Translations under genes and position numbers: made by a program
In this document: positions 17,071-26,138 of the stretch, in pieces
Numbering within the stretch: position 1 is the stretch's first letter
How the letters are laid out: each line of letters opens with the position of its first letter
Assembly: GCF_046195335.1 (NCBI RefSeq)
Contig: NZ_CP176093.1
Source: Methanospirillum lacunae
GTDB lineage: Archaea > Halobacteriota > Methanomicrobia > Methanomicrobiales > Methanospirillaceae
Length of the DNA: 64,000 nt
Strand: one strand, 5' to 3'
Notes under the pieces: model-generated
What the model was told of the DNA's origin: nothing
Databases searched by the model: none
Seen by the model: only the letters and a program-made list of their open reading frames with translations

Positions 17071-17080
17071 ATATATATAA
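17071..17080 (+). promoter_or_regulatory. TATA box of the secreted-protein gene at 17117
   Basis: ATATATATAA is centred about 40 bases before the ATG at 17117. Transcription would begin near 17100, leaving a leader that contains AGGAGG. Confidence 0.55.
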
Positions 17081-17116
17081 GATTACTGTTTATTGTTGAT
17101 TACCCTAGGAGGAAAA

Positions 17117-18043
17117 ATGGGTAAAATTGTTTATTTCGGATTTACTGCAGTTCTGATTTTCGCTATGATAGGGTTGGTGACAGCTGATCGTCTCCCTAAT
17201 CAAACCCCTGAAAATCAGATATTTAGCATTGATACAGTTATTGATGTAACTGGTGCGATTGACGATAAATCTACAATGTCATGGGTCATTGCATCACCTG
17301 GTGCAATACCTACAGGTATCCTTGGCTCGTCACAAGTTATTTCAGATGTAACCTATAAAGATGCAATTCTGACCAATGGCGGTAAACTTGCTGAAAACAA
17401 AAATTTTGATTTCTCTTCTAAAGATCAGTCAACTGGCCTTTATAATGTGGAATCGCAAAAAGTTCTGACATATGCAAGTACAGAGGGGGCTCATATGGTT
17501 GGTGAAGAAGAATACACCCTTTCAGTTGCTGGTAATTATGTATCAGCGGAAGATCAGATCAGGTGTGTTTTTTCCACGAATCAAGGTCGAGTACTTCCAG
17601 CTTTCTGTAACATTGTATCTGCAAAAAGCGCATTGGTGAATGTTAACAGTGCCCAGGTTTCAACTAAAGGGCAGATTCGTGCGGTTGCGAGCAGTGCTGA
17701 TACACCCGCGGAGTTGAATTATCAATTGGCTGTAACTCCAGATGCAAACTCTGGAAGTGGGTTTGCAGAGGGAACTGTGAAAACTACCTTCGCGGGAAGC
17801 ATTATGGAAGCACGTGATGGAGGAGATGGTAATTATTACCGTGATGGTGCTGGATCAACTAGTGCTGATGATCCATACGCCACTGCAACATGGAATAAGA
17901 CCTCAGTCACTAACACGTGGAAAGATTCAACAGAAGTAACCGGAGGCATAAGAAATCTCCAGAAGGCATTTGGATATCAATCTGGATTCTTTGGAGCAAG
18001 TGCTCCGGCTTCGCCTGCCAGAACTGTTCCGTCTGTAACGTAA
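17117..18043 (+). CDS. Secreted protein, unknown
   Basis: 308 residues from the ATG at 17117, which has a very strong AGGAGG ribosome site six bases away (a TTG at 17093 is less likely). Signal peptide at about 1-22 (FAMIGLVTA). The mature part is beta-rich, polar and Gly/Ser/Thr-rich, with two Cys (QIRCVF, AFCNIV) that may form a disulfide. No membrane anchor or sorting tail is seen. No family recognised. The strong TATA box and ribosome site suggest high expression, as for an abundant extracellular protein. Confidence 0.78.
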   Translation: MGKIVYFGFTAVLIFAMIGLVTADRLPNQTPENQIFSIDTVIDVTGAIDDKSTMSWVIASPGAIPTGILGSSQVISDVTYKDAILTNGGKLAENKNFDFSSKDQSTGLYNVESQKVLTYASTEGAHMVGEEEYTLSVAGNYVSAEDQIRCVFSTNQGRVLPAFCNIVSAKSALVNVNSAQVSTKGQIRAVASSADTPAELNYQLAVTPDANSGSGFAEGTVKTTFAGSIMEARDGGDGNYYRDGAGSTSADDPYATATWNKTSVTNTWKDSTEVTGGIRNLQKAFGYQSGFFGASAPASPARTVPSVT

Positions 18044-18098
18044 AAAATGGAAATTATCTCAAAATTTCATGTGAAGGACCTGCAGTGTGTGTAAACTC

Positions 18099-18123
18099 CC
18101 CTTTTATTAATTATGAAAAAGGG
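18099..18123. terminator. Hairpin between convergent genes
   Basis: CCCTTTT (18099-18105) pairs with AAAAGGG (18117-18123) around an 11-base loop, 55 bases after the secreted-protein gene and before the end of the convergent gene at 18176. A bidirectional terminator is plausible. Confidence 0.35.
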
Positions 18124-18175
18124 AAATTTGCACTCATTCTAGAATTAATTTTTCCATGTTGGAAGGATATTGAGT

Positions 18176-19354
18176 TTAAAGTTGGAGCGGAATTGTCTGT
18201 CCCGTCGTGAAACAGAACTTTGCGAGTGCATCTATCACTTTTATTGAAATCCCTGCACCGAGTTCTGGCTCCAGTGACTCAAGCCAGACAAAGAAACCAA
18301 CCTTTGGAGGGGTTTTTCGTTCAAATTTAAAGCACCCTTGTCCATCAAATACCATCTTGTAGTACTCTTTTTTCTGCCTCAACCTGAAGTAAATGAGAGG
18401 AGTATAATCAGGTAGGTCAGCAGCCAGGATCATCTTGGAAAACTGCTCCATAATATCCTCCGCAGAGAGGATCTTATCTTTGTATGTGAACCGGTAATGT
18501 TCACAGAGTCGTTTGATCGTAGATGGATAGAGCCGGCCAAAGAGGATCTTTTTTACGAGGGTTGCTGTCTTGTAGGGTGATGGAAATGCGGGCATCTCAT
18601 CTCCTTCTGGCAGATGGGTAAAGACCCACTCGCGCTCCAGGTCGTGGAAGGTTTTGTATGACAGGGGGTTAGCAAGCTCAAGACTTGTGGCCCTGACTGT
18701 TTTTCCGGCTGGAAGAACCGGTTTCATTGTATTTTTATTCCAGGTTCCGGAGATGTGGGATCTGAATGTTTCACATGCCTGAGTACAGATTGAGAGATGC
18801 TCCTCTGAACCGAGAACTTTTCTGCCACCTTTGTAGTTTGTAAGAGGGAAAGAAGTTATCAGGATAAAGGTGACTGCCTTCTGATTGAAAAGGTAGCGAA
18901 TCATCTGTTTTTTGTAATAGATCTCCTGCATAAAATCCTTGAGATCTGATGGTGATGTCACTACCTCCACAAAAACCAGTGAATTATCAGATTTGATTAG
19001 CAAGAGGTCGAATTCTGCAAGATCTTGTCCGTTTCCCCGAAGTGTAATATCTCCGTTTCGTGAATAGAAAAATCCATCCTGTCCAAGTGCTGGGATCTCT
19101 TTTTTCCCTCTAACATCTGCTCCTTTCAAAACTACGGCCTTGATAGCATTTGTCTTAGTTGCTAGATCAAGAAAGAGTTCATACGATATCATCTCAAACC
19201 ATCGGCCTTCCGCTGACCTCATGTATGAGATCTCTTCCGAGAAGAGATTCTGTCTTTCAATCCGTGAAAGATGTCTGACAGCCCTTATTGCATGCTCCTT
19301 TTTCGGTTGACAGAGTTTTTTATTCTCTTCTATCCATCGGCTGAGTTCATCCAT
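18176..19354 (-). CDS. Protein with PD-(D/E)XK nuclease-like core, unknown
   Basis: 392 residues. The region about 47-175 has the order of a restriction-endonuclease fold: an early helix GRWFEMISYELFLDL with Glu, then EFDLLLI (Asp), then SLVFVEVVTS, where the usual E-x-K is E-V-V, then a helix with YKKQMIRYLF and a strand TFILITS. The catalytic Lys of the second motif is replaced, but Lys-Lys follows on the next helix. The C-terminal half (about 215-392) is unrelated, mixed alpha/beta, with no motif I recognise. The gene stands alone. The fold call rests on pattern only. Confidence 0.6.
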   Translation of the reverse strand: MDELSRWIEENKKLCQPKKEHAIRAVRHLSRIERQNLFSEEISYMRSAEGRWFEMISYELFLDLATKTNAIKAVVLKGADVRGKKEIPALGQDGFFYSRNGDITLRGNGQDLAEFDLLLIKSDNSLVFVEVVTSPSDLKDFMQEIYYKKQMIRYLFNQKAVTFILITSFPLTNYKGGRKVLGSEEHLSICTQACETFRSHISGTWNKNTMKPVLPAGKTVRATSLELANPLSYKTFHDLEREWVFTHLPEGDEMPAFPSPYKTATLVKKILFGRLYPSTIKRLCEHYRFTYKDKILSAEDIMEQFSKMILAADLPDYTPLIYFRLRQKKEYYKMVFDGQGCFKFERKTPPKVGFFVWLESLEPELGAGISIKVIDALAKFCFTTGQTIPLQL

Positions 19355-19672
19355 GATGCCCAGCCTGTATTAGCCATATTGGTACCACTCAGTATCGCTC
19401 CTGAAAAAACGGAATCTCTGAGTACCTATTGACTTCAGGATCAAGGGATCCCTTCAGCTATATTTGTGTATGAACAGTGATTCCAGTAGAACTGTTTATC
19501 TGCTCCAGCATATAAGTTATTCACGCGCCACCCAGCATCTTGTTGTTTGGTGGGTTTATCCCGGTTTCAGATCAGTCTGATGAAGGTGATCAGTTCTGAA
19601 ACATGAGGAGATAGGCAAACCTTTATCCCTTATTGCAGCCTCTTTATGATGCTACAAGAGAGATGAGAAAGG
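19355..19672. other. Intergenic region with TATA box and stem-loops before tRNA-Lys
   Basis: About 318 bases without a gene. It contains a 12-base palindrome AAGGGATCCCTT (19443-19454), a TATA-like TATAAG (19511-19516), arms CCACC/GGTGG (19528-19532, 19549-19553) and a two-part stem GTTTCAGA/TCTGAAAC (19564-19571, 19595-19602) with an inner stem CTGAT/ATCAG. The right end has the tRNA-Lys promoter. A small RNA starting near 19540 is possible but unproven. Confidence 0.4.
19641..19648 (+). promoter_or_regulatory. TATA box of tRNA-Lys
   Basis: TCTTTATG is centred about 28 bases before the mature 5' end of tRNA-Lys, so transcription would begin at or a few bases before the tRNA. Confidence 0.5.
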
Positions 19673-19746
19673 GGGTTCGTAGCTCAGTTTGGCAGAGCGC
19701 CTGGCTTTTAACCAGGTGGTCGGGGGTTCAAATCCCCTCGAGCCCG
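19673..19746 (+). tRNA. tRNA-Lys (anticodon TTT)
   Basis: 74-base cloverleaf: acceptor GGGTTCG pairs with CGAGCCC, anticodon stem CCTGG/CCAGG encloses CTTTTAA (anticodon TTT), and the T arm has TTCAAAT. Discriminator G; no encoded CCA. T-runs after it probably end its transcript before the RNA polymerase genes, though read-through is possible. Confidence 0.97.
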
Positions 19747-19792
19747 TTCCACTTGCAGTTGTGGTTTTTTCGTGCACAGATTTTTTAATCGA

Positions 19793-19806
19793 ATTGCTGT
19801 AGCAAT
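19793..19806. promoter_or_regulatory. Palindrome in the leader of rpoH
   Basis: ATTGCT-GT-AGCAAT forms a 6+6 dyad ending nine bases before the rpoH ATG, between a T-rich TATA-like stretch (TTTTTTAAT) and the GAGGGGGT ribosome site. It may be an operator or an RNA hairpin controlling the RNA polymerase operon. Confidence 0.35.
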
Positions 19807-19815
19807 CGAGGGGGT

Positions 19816-20073
19816 ATGGCGTTGAACGCCGAGCTGAATGTACTTAAGCATGAGATGGTACCAGAGCACAGTATCATGAGCGATGAAGATGTCAAAGCGC
19901 TCTTTTCCAAGTATAATATCGGGCAGGAACACCTGCCCAAGATTTATCATGATGATCCGGCAGTGCTTGCCATAGGGGCCCGGATCAATGATGTCATCAA
20001 GATCGTCAGAAAGAGCATGACTGCTGGTCGTGCAGAGTCCTACCGTCAGGTAGTAAAGAGACCCAAGAAGTGA
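19816..20073 (+). CDS. rpoH: RNA polymerase subunit H (Rpo5)
   Basis: 85 residues, full length for archaeal Rpo5, the counterpart of the C-terminal part of eukaryotic RPB5. Family patterns: LKHEMVPEHSIMSDEDVKALFSKYNI near the start and LPKIYHDDPAVLAIGARINDVIKI in the second half, ending with the usual RxSxTAGxAxxYRxVV. The ATG follows GAGGGGGT. First protein gene of the polymerase operon, 17 bases before rpoB2. Confidence 0.97.
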   Translation: MALNAELNVLKHEMVPEHSIMSDEDVKALFSKYNIGQEHLPKIYHDDPAVLAIGARINDVIKIVRKSMTAGRAESYRQVVKRPKK

Positions 20074-20089
20074 GCCTGGGGCTGATCTT

Positions 20090-21649
20090 TTGATTGATAG
20101 GAGCATCCTTTCACAGGCATATTTTGCCCGGGACCATGTAGCCCGGCATCAACTGGATTCGTTCAATTATTTTCTGACTCATAATCTGCATAAGGTTGTT
20201 GAAGAACAGCGGATCATTGAAACAGACATTGAGTCACGGGGTAAAGGGAACGAACCAGTATCGGTTGAGCTTGGAGATCTGAAAATATTACGTCCTCTTG
20301 TACGGGAAGCAGACGGATCGCAGTCTGAACTATTCCCTGGAGAGGCACGGCTTCGCAATATTACATATGCGGCACCGATTCAGCTAGATCTCACCCTTAT
20401 CCAGGGTGGTGTCCGGCAGGAACCGGTGACTGCAACCATTGGGCAGCTCCCGATCATGGTTGGTTCAGTTGCATGCAACCTGTCTGGTCTGACTGAGGAG
20501 GAGCGTGTTTCTCATGGGGAGGATCCACTTGATCCCGGTGGCTATTTCATAGTCAACGGAACTGAGCGTGTGCTGATGACGCTTGAGGATCTTGCCTCAA
20601 ACAAGATCATGACCGAGTACACCGAGAGATACAACGAACGAATTTATGTAGCTAAGGTGTTCTCCCAGTTCAGGGGTTATCGTGCACTTGTAGTCGTCGA
20701 GCGTAACCGCAAGAACCTGCTTGAGGTCACGTTCCCATCAGTAGCTGGGCACCTCCGGTTTGTAGATCTGATGCGGGCACTCGGGATGACCAGCGATGCA
20801 GAGGTTGTCAAAGCTGTCTCAACCGATGAAGAGATTCTCACCTTCATGATGCAGAATCTTGAAGAGAGTGAATGTGATTCGGTTGAATGTGGAGTAATGT
20901 ACGTTGGTAAGAAACTTGCACCAAACCAGACTCGTGATTACCAGAAGAAACGGGCTGAGTTCGTACTTGACAACTACCTGCTTCCACATCTCAATTACAT
21001 GATGCCGCGGTTTGTGCATGAGGAAGATGAGGAACAGATGAAGATCGTCCGTTCCGTCAGACTTGCAAAAGCCCATTTCCTTGGACGTATGGCTGAAGCC
21101 TGCTTCGATCTTGTTCTTGACCGCAGACGTATTGATGATAAAGATCACTACGCAAACAAGCGGCTCAAACTCGCTGGTGACCTGATGGAGGATCTCTTCC
21201 GTATCTCATTGAACAGGCTTACCCGTGATATTAAATATCAGCTTGAGCGTGCCAGCATGAGGCACCGTGATCTCTCAATTGCAACCGCTGTTCGTGCTGA
21301 TGTGCTGACTGAACGCCTGCTTCATCCGCTTGCAACTGGTAACTGGGTTGGAGGAAGGACTGGTGTATCTCAGCTCCTTGACCGGATTGATCACATGAGT
21401 GTCCTCTCTCACCTCCGGCGTGTCATTTCTCCGCTCTCACGTTCCCAGCCTCACTTCGAGGCTCGTGATCTGCACCCGACACAATGGGGTCGAATCTGTC
21501 CGAGTGAAACTCCTGAAGGTCCGAACTGTGGTCTGGTGAAAAACTTTGCCCAGATGGTCGAGATCAGCAAAGGAGTGTATGATGATGAAGAGATCATCAG
21601 GATGCTCTACGGCCTTGGTGTCGAACAGATCAGGGGTGAAATTCAGTGA
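20090..21649 (+). CDS. rpoB2: RNA polymerase subunit B'' (N-terminal half of Rpo2)
   Basis: 519 residues, the N-terminal half of the beta-like subunit, split from B' as in methanogens. Seen: GYFIVNGTERVLMTLED near residue 150, the fork region (TGNWVGGRTGVSQLLDR) and the end block HPTQWGRICPSETPEGPNCGLVKN. The start is TTG at 20090; the next Met is far downstream and would remove conserved sequence. Its TGA overlaps the GTG of rpoB1 (GTGA). Confidence 0.97.
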   Translation: MIDRSILSQAYFARDHVARHQLDSFNYFLTHNLHKVVEEQRIIETDIESRGKGNEPVSVELGDLKILRPLVREADGSQSELFPGEARLRNITYAAPIQLDLTLIQGGVRQEPVTATIGQLPIMVGSVACNLSGLTEEERVSHGEDPLDPGGYFIVNGTERVLMTLEDLASNKIMTEYTERYNERIYVAKVFSQFRGYRALVVVERNRKNLLEVTFPSVAGHLRFVDLMRALGMTSDAEVVKAVSTDEEILTFMMQNLEESECDSVECGVMYVGKKLAPNQTRDYQKKRAEFVLDNYLLPHLNYMMPRFVHEEDEEQMKIVRSVRLAKAHFLGRMAEACFDLVLDRRRIDDKDHYANKRLKLAGDLMEDLFRISLNRLTRDIKYQLERASMRHRDLSIATAVRADVLTERLLHPLATGNWVGGRTGVSQLLDRIDHMSVLSHLRRVISPLSRSQPHFEARDLHPTQWGRICPSETPEGPNCGLVKNFAQMVEISKGVYDDEEIIRMLYGLGVEQIRGEIQ

Positions 21650-23466
21650 TAGAGACAAAATCACGTGTGTTCGTAGACGGAGCACTGATCGGCCTTGTTG
21701 ATGATCCCAAGGGTCTGGTACAGAAGATCAGGACCATGCGCAGGCAGGGAGTCATCTCAACCGAGGTGAACTGTTCGCACAAGGAGTTCAACGGCGACAT
21801 TATCATTCATACTGATCGTGGGCGTGCCCGCAGACCGTTGATTGTTCTTCAGGATGGAAAACCACTGATCACCGAGGATGATCTCCAGAAACTGAAAAAC
21901 AAGGAGATCGCATTTCTGGACCTGATCACAAGCGGTGTTATCGAATTTGTCGATGCAGAAGAGGAAGAGGATCTCTTCATTGCAATGACTCCTGATGATA
22001 TCACGCCGAATCATACTCATCTTGAGATCGATCCATCTCTCATTCTCGGTATAGGGGCAGCTCATGTTCCGTTCCCTGAACACAATGCATCCCCGCGTGT
22101 AACGATGGGAGCAGGAATGGTCAAGCAGGCGCTCGGGTTTGCCAATGCCAATATGAAACTCCGACCTGATACCCGTGGTCACCTGCTTCACTATGTTCAG
22201 AAACCTCTCGTTTATACCCAGACATCTGAAGGAATCGGATCAGATGACCGGGCTGCAGGTCAGAACTTTGTGGTTGCTATCCTTTCGTACGAAGGGTACA
22301 ACATTGAAGATGCACTCATCTTCAATAAGGCCTCAATTGACCGTGGTCTTGGCAGATCCCACTTTTTAAGAACCTATGAAGGTGAGGAACGCCGGTATCC
22401 GGGAGGTCAGATTGACCGTATTCAGGTACCTGATGAGGACGTCGTCGGTGCCCACGGTGCCGACTATTATGCTAACCTGGACGACGATGGTATCATCAAC
22501 CCTGAAACTGTTGTCAATGAGAAGGATGTTATTATCGGCAAGACCTCTCCACCACGTTTCCTTGAAGAACCAAGTTCTGAACTGATAACGGTTGAGAAAC
22601 GGCGTGATACTTCTGTTACCATGCGAAGCAATGAGCATGGTATCGTTGACACTGTTATCCTGACTGAAGGAGAAAACAACTCCAAACTTGTCAAGGTCAG
22701 AACCCGTGACCTTCGTATCCCTGAAGTCGGTGACAAGTTTGCATCACGGCACGGACAGAAGGGAGTCGTCGGACTCATCACACCTGCAGTTGACATGCCA
22801 TTCACCGAACTTGGTATGCAACCTGATCTGGTTATCAATCCGCATGCTATTCCATCGCGTATGACCATCGGGCATATGCTTGAGATGCTTGGTGGAAAGG
22901 TCGGGTCACTTGAGGGTCACCGTGTCAACGGAACAGCCTTTTCAGGTGCCCGTGAAGAAGACCTCCGTTCTTCTCTCAAGGCATTTGGATTTTCGCACAC
23001 CGGCCGCCAGGCCATGTGGGATGGAATCACCGGACGGAGGTTCCAGGCAGACATCTACATCGGTGTCATCTACTATCAGAAACTCTACCACATGGTTTCC
23101 TCGAAGATGCATGCACGTTCACGTGGTCCGGTTCAGGTGCTGACACGTCAGCCAACTGAAGGTCGTGCCCGTGAAGGAGGTCTTCGTTTTGGTGAGATGG
23201 AACGTGATGTGATGATCGGACACGGAGCAGCAATGGCTCTGAAAGAGCGTCTGCTTGAAGAGTCTGATAAGGTCACCGAGTTTGTCTGTGCCAACTGTGG
23301 TATGGTGGCAATGCTCGACCGGAAGATGAACATCACCCGTTGCCTCAATTGTGGCAATGAGACAGACATTTATCCTGTTGAGATGAGTTACGCATTCAAA
23401 CTCCTCCTCGATGAGATGAAGAGTATGATGATTGCGCCCCGTCTCAATCTTGAGGATGTCGTATAA
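21646..23466 (+). CDS. rpoB1: RNA polymerase subunit B' (C-terminal half of Rpo2)
   Basis: 606 residues, the catalytic C-terminal half of the beta-like subunit. Seen: the hybrid-binding and active-site region (NFVVAILSYEGYNIEDALI, GDKFASRHGQKGVVG), NPHAIPSRMTIGHMLEM, and a C-terminal zinc ribbon with CANCG and CLNCG. GTG start at 21646 overlaps the rpoB2 stop. Full length for methanogen B'. Confidence 0.97.
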   Translation: MIETKSRVFVDGALIGLVDDPKGLVQKIRTMRRQGVISTEVNCSHKEFNGDIIIHTDRGRARRPLIVLQDGKPLITEDDLQKLKNKEIAFLDLITSGVIEFVDAEEEEDLFIAMTPDDITPNHTHLEIDPSLILGIGAAHVPFPEHNASPRVTMGAGMVKQALGFANANMKLRPDTRGHLLHYVQKPLVYTQTSEGIGSDDRAAGQNFVVAILSYEGYNIEDALIFNKASIDRGLGRSHFLRTYEGEERRYPGGQIDRIQVPDEDVVGAHGADYYANLDDDGIINPETVVNEKDVIIGKTSPPRFLEEPSSELITVEKRRDTSVTMRSNEHGIVDTVILTEGENNSKLVKVRTRDLRIPEVGDKFASRHGQKGVVGLITPAVDMPFTELGMQPDLVINPHAIPSRMTIGHMLEMLGGKVGSLEGHRVNGTAFSGAREEDLRSSLKAFGFSHTGRQAMWDGITGRRFQADIYIGVIYYQKLYHMVSSKMHARSRGPVQVLTRQPTEGRAREGGLRFGEMERDVMIGHGAAMALKERLLEESDKVTEFVCANCGMVAMLDRKMNITRCLNCGNETDIYPVEMSYAFKLLLDEMKSMMIAPRLNLEDVV

Positions 23467-23477
23467 GGAGGAGTGAA

Positions 23478-26138
23478 ATGCCAAGCCCAAAACGAATTGG
23501 AAGGATTGAGTTCGGTCTCCTCTCCCCGAAAGAGATCCGCCAGATGAGTGTCCGTAAGATCATATGGGCAGACACCTATGATGATGATGGGTTTCCGTAT
23601 CCACAGGGTCTTATGGATCTTCACCTTGGTGTCATCGACCCTGGTCTTCGATGTAAGACCTGCAGTCAGAAGGCTGGTGAATGTCCTGGCCACTTTGGTC
23701 ACATCGAACTCGCTAAACCGGTCATACACGTAGGGTACACTCGTCTGATCAGGAAACTGCTCAGGGTTACCTGCCGTGAATGTGGTCGCCTCCTTCTCTC
23801 ACCTGAAGAGATTGAGAAGATCATGGGACCAGAGGATGAGAGCAGTGGTGACTCTCTCTCTGAGAAAGATGTTAAAAAGGAGCGTATCTGCCCCCACTGT
23901 GGAGAGCAGCAGCTTAAAATTAACTTTGAAAAACCAACTACGTTCGCCGAAGTCACAACCGATGATCGTGGCAAAAAAGTTGAGAACAAACTGACACCTG
24001 CAGATATCAGGGCCCGACTTGAAAAAATCCCGGACGAGGATCTGATTCACCTCGGAATTGAGCCTTCGGTGGCACGGCCGGAATGGACCATCCTCACCGT
24101 GCTTCCTGTTCCACCGGTTACAATGCGGCCGTCCATTATTCTGGAAAATGGTCAGCGGTCAGAGGATGATCTGACTCACAAACTTGTGGATATCATCCGT
24201 ATCAACCAGCGTTTCAAAGAGAATCAGGATGCCGGAGCACCACAACTGATCATTGAGGATCTGTGGGAACTGCTTCAATACCATGTCACCACGTACATGG
24301 ACAATGAAGTTGCAGGATGTCCGCCTGCACGTCACCGGTCAGGACGGCCACTCAAAACCCTCTCCCAGCGTCTCAAAGGAAAAGATGGTCGTTTTCGTGG
24401 AAGTTTGTCTGGAAAGCGTGTCAACTTTTCATCACGTACTGTCATTTCCCCAAGTCCGAACCTTTCGGTCAACGAAGTAGGTATTCCACTAAAGATTGCC
24501 AACGAGATGACCATCCCTGTTCAGGCTACTATATACAACATAGATGAGCTTCGCCAGATCGTCAAAATCGGTCCTGAAAGACCCTGGGTGAAGAGTCCGT
24601 GCGGAGCCAACTATGTTATCAGGCCTGACAAGCGGCGTATCCGGCTTGTGAAAGGGACTGGAACAGAAGACGGGAACCTTGAGTTTGTTTCTGAACAGAT
24701 TGAACCCGGGTGGATTGTTGAGCGTCACCTTCGTGATGGCGACATTGTGCTCTTCAACCGTCAGCCGTCCCTTCACCGGATGTCCATCATGGCCCACTGG
24801 GTAAAACTGATGGATGGGAAGACATTCAGACTCAACCCTGCAGTCTGTCCACCATATAACGCAGATTTTGATGGTGATGAGATGAACCTGCACATCCCGC
24901 AGACCGAAGAGGCCCGGGCAGAAGCAGCAATGCTTGCAAGTGTGCAGGAAAATATTCTCTCTCCACGTTTCGGTGGTCCGATCATCGGTGGAATCCATGA
25001 CCACATCTCTGGGATTTTCCTGCTCACTCATGAGCTCAGGTGGTTTACCAAGAGTGAGGCGATCGATCTTCTCAAAAATAACAATGTTGATCGCCTAGGA
25101 AAACCTGGCAAGGTAGAGAATGGAGTTAACTACTGGAGTAATAAGCAGGTCTTCTCCAGGATTCTCCCGAGCGATATGAACATGGTCTTCCAGGCATCTT
25201 CCTGTAAGAACTGCGAACAATGCCTGAAAGTAGAGTGTGACCGTGACGCATATGTTCAGATCCGCGACGGTGACCTTGTATCTGGTGTTATCGATAAGCG
25301 TGCCGTCGGTGCATTCGATGGTGCAATCCTTCACCGGATCATCAGGCAGTACGGATATGCCCGGGCAGCCCAGTTCATTGATGATGTAACCAGGCTCTCA
25401 ATCCGTGCAATCATGCATGATGGGTTTACATTCGGCATTGATGATGAAGACCTGTCCAAGAGTGATTATGGTCAGATTCGTGAGGTACTGGCCCAGGCTT
25501 CTGAAGATGTGGATCGAAGGATCAAGATCTTCGAAGAGGGTCAGCTTGAGCCAATGCCAGGCCGGACTCCTGAAGAAACCCTTGAAATGCAGATCATGCA
25601 GGTGCTTGGAAAGGCTCGTGATAACACTGGTGAGATTGCAGGTCGTCACCTTGGTCTCTCAAACTCAGCAGTGGTCATGGCTGTTTCTGGGGCCCGTGGT
25701 TCGATGCTCAACCTGACTCAGATGGCAGGTTGCGTCGGACAGCAGGCAGTTCGTGGTGAGCGAATTATGCGAGGGTATGAGGATCGTACCCTTCCCCATT
25801 TCAAGAAGAATGAACGCGGAGCAATGGGTCACGGGTTTGTTATGAACAGTTACAAGTCCGGACTTAACCCGACTGAATTCTTCTTCCATGCAATCGGAGG
25901 TCGTGAAGGTCTTGTGGATACTGCAGTCCGTACTTCACAGTCTGGTTATCTCCAGCGACGTATGATCAACGCATTGCAGGATCTCAAGGTTGCATACGAC
26001 GGGTCAGTCCGGACAACCGGAGGTCGTATCATCCAGATCGAGTATGGTGAAGATTCAACCGACCCGATGAAAAGTTCATTTGGTGAGCCTGTAGATGTCG
26101 AGGGTATCGTTGGTAACATCCTCAAGGAGGAGATCTAA
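23478..26138 (+). CDS. rpoA1: RNA polymerase subunit A' (N-terminal part of Rpo1)
   Basis: 886 residues, full length. N-terminal zinc-binding Cys/His cluster (CKTCSQKAGECPGHFGH), a second zinc site (CRECG, CPHCG, and later CKNCEQCLKVEC), and the metal-binding active site NADFDGDEMNLH near residues 460-470. The C-terminus DSTDPMKSSFGEP is the normal end of A', so no sequence was moved from here into A''. ATG preceded by GGAGGAGTGAA. The TAA stop overlaps the rpoA2 ATG by one base. Confidence 0.97.
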   Translation: MPSPKRIGRIEFGLLSPKEIRQMSVRKIIWADTYDDDGFPYPQGLMDLHLGVIDPGLRCKTCSQKAGECPGHFGHIELAKPVIHVGYTRLIRKLLRVTCRECGRLLLSPEEIEKIMGPEDESSGDSLSEKDVKKERICPHCGEQQLKINFEKPTTFAEVTTDDRGKKVENKLTPADIRARLEKIPDEDLIHLGIEPSVARPEWTILTVLPVPPVTMRPSIILENGQRSEDDLTHKLVDIIRINQRFKENQDAGAPQLIIEDLWELLQYHVTTYMDNEVAGCPPARHRSGRPLKTLSQRLKGKDGRFRGSLSGKRVNFSSRTVISPSPNLSVNEVGIPLKIANEMTIPVQATIYNIDELRQIVKIGPERPWVKSPCGANYVIRPDKRRIRLVKGTGTEDGNLEFVSEQIEPGWIVERHLRDGDIVLFNRQPSLHRMSIMAHWVKLMDGKTFRLNPAVCPPYNADFDGDEMNLHIPQTEEARAEAAMLASVQENILSPRFGGPIIGGIHDHISGIFLLTHELRWFTKSEAIDLLKNNNVDRLGKPGKVENGVNYWSNKQVFSRILPSDMNMVFQASSCKNCEQCLKVECDRDAYVQIRDGDLVSGVIDKRAVGAFDGAILHRIIRQYGYARAAQFIDDVTRLSIRAIMHDGFTFGIDDEDLSKSDYGQIREVLAQASEDVDRRIKIFEEGQLEPMPGRTPEETLEMQIMQVLGKARDNTGEIAGRHLGLSNSAVVMAVSGARGSMLNLTQMAGCVGQQAVRGERIMRGYEDRTLPHFKKNERGAMGHGFVMNSYKSGLNPTEFFFHAIGGREGLVDTAVRTSQSGYLQRRMINALQDLKVAYDGSVRTTGGRIIQIEYGEDSTDPMKSSFGEPVDVEGIVGNILKEEI

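Noticed and set aside
19564..19610. C/D-box guide RNA
   Set aside because: CTGATGA and CTGA are present, but the C box lacks the purine at position 1 and the second C'/D pair is missing at the needed spacing.
24489..25031. 180-codon open frame on the minus strand within rpoA1
   Set aside because: It lies wholly inside the catalytic part of rpoA1, has no ribosome site and no family likeness; it is a shadow frame of a conserved gene.
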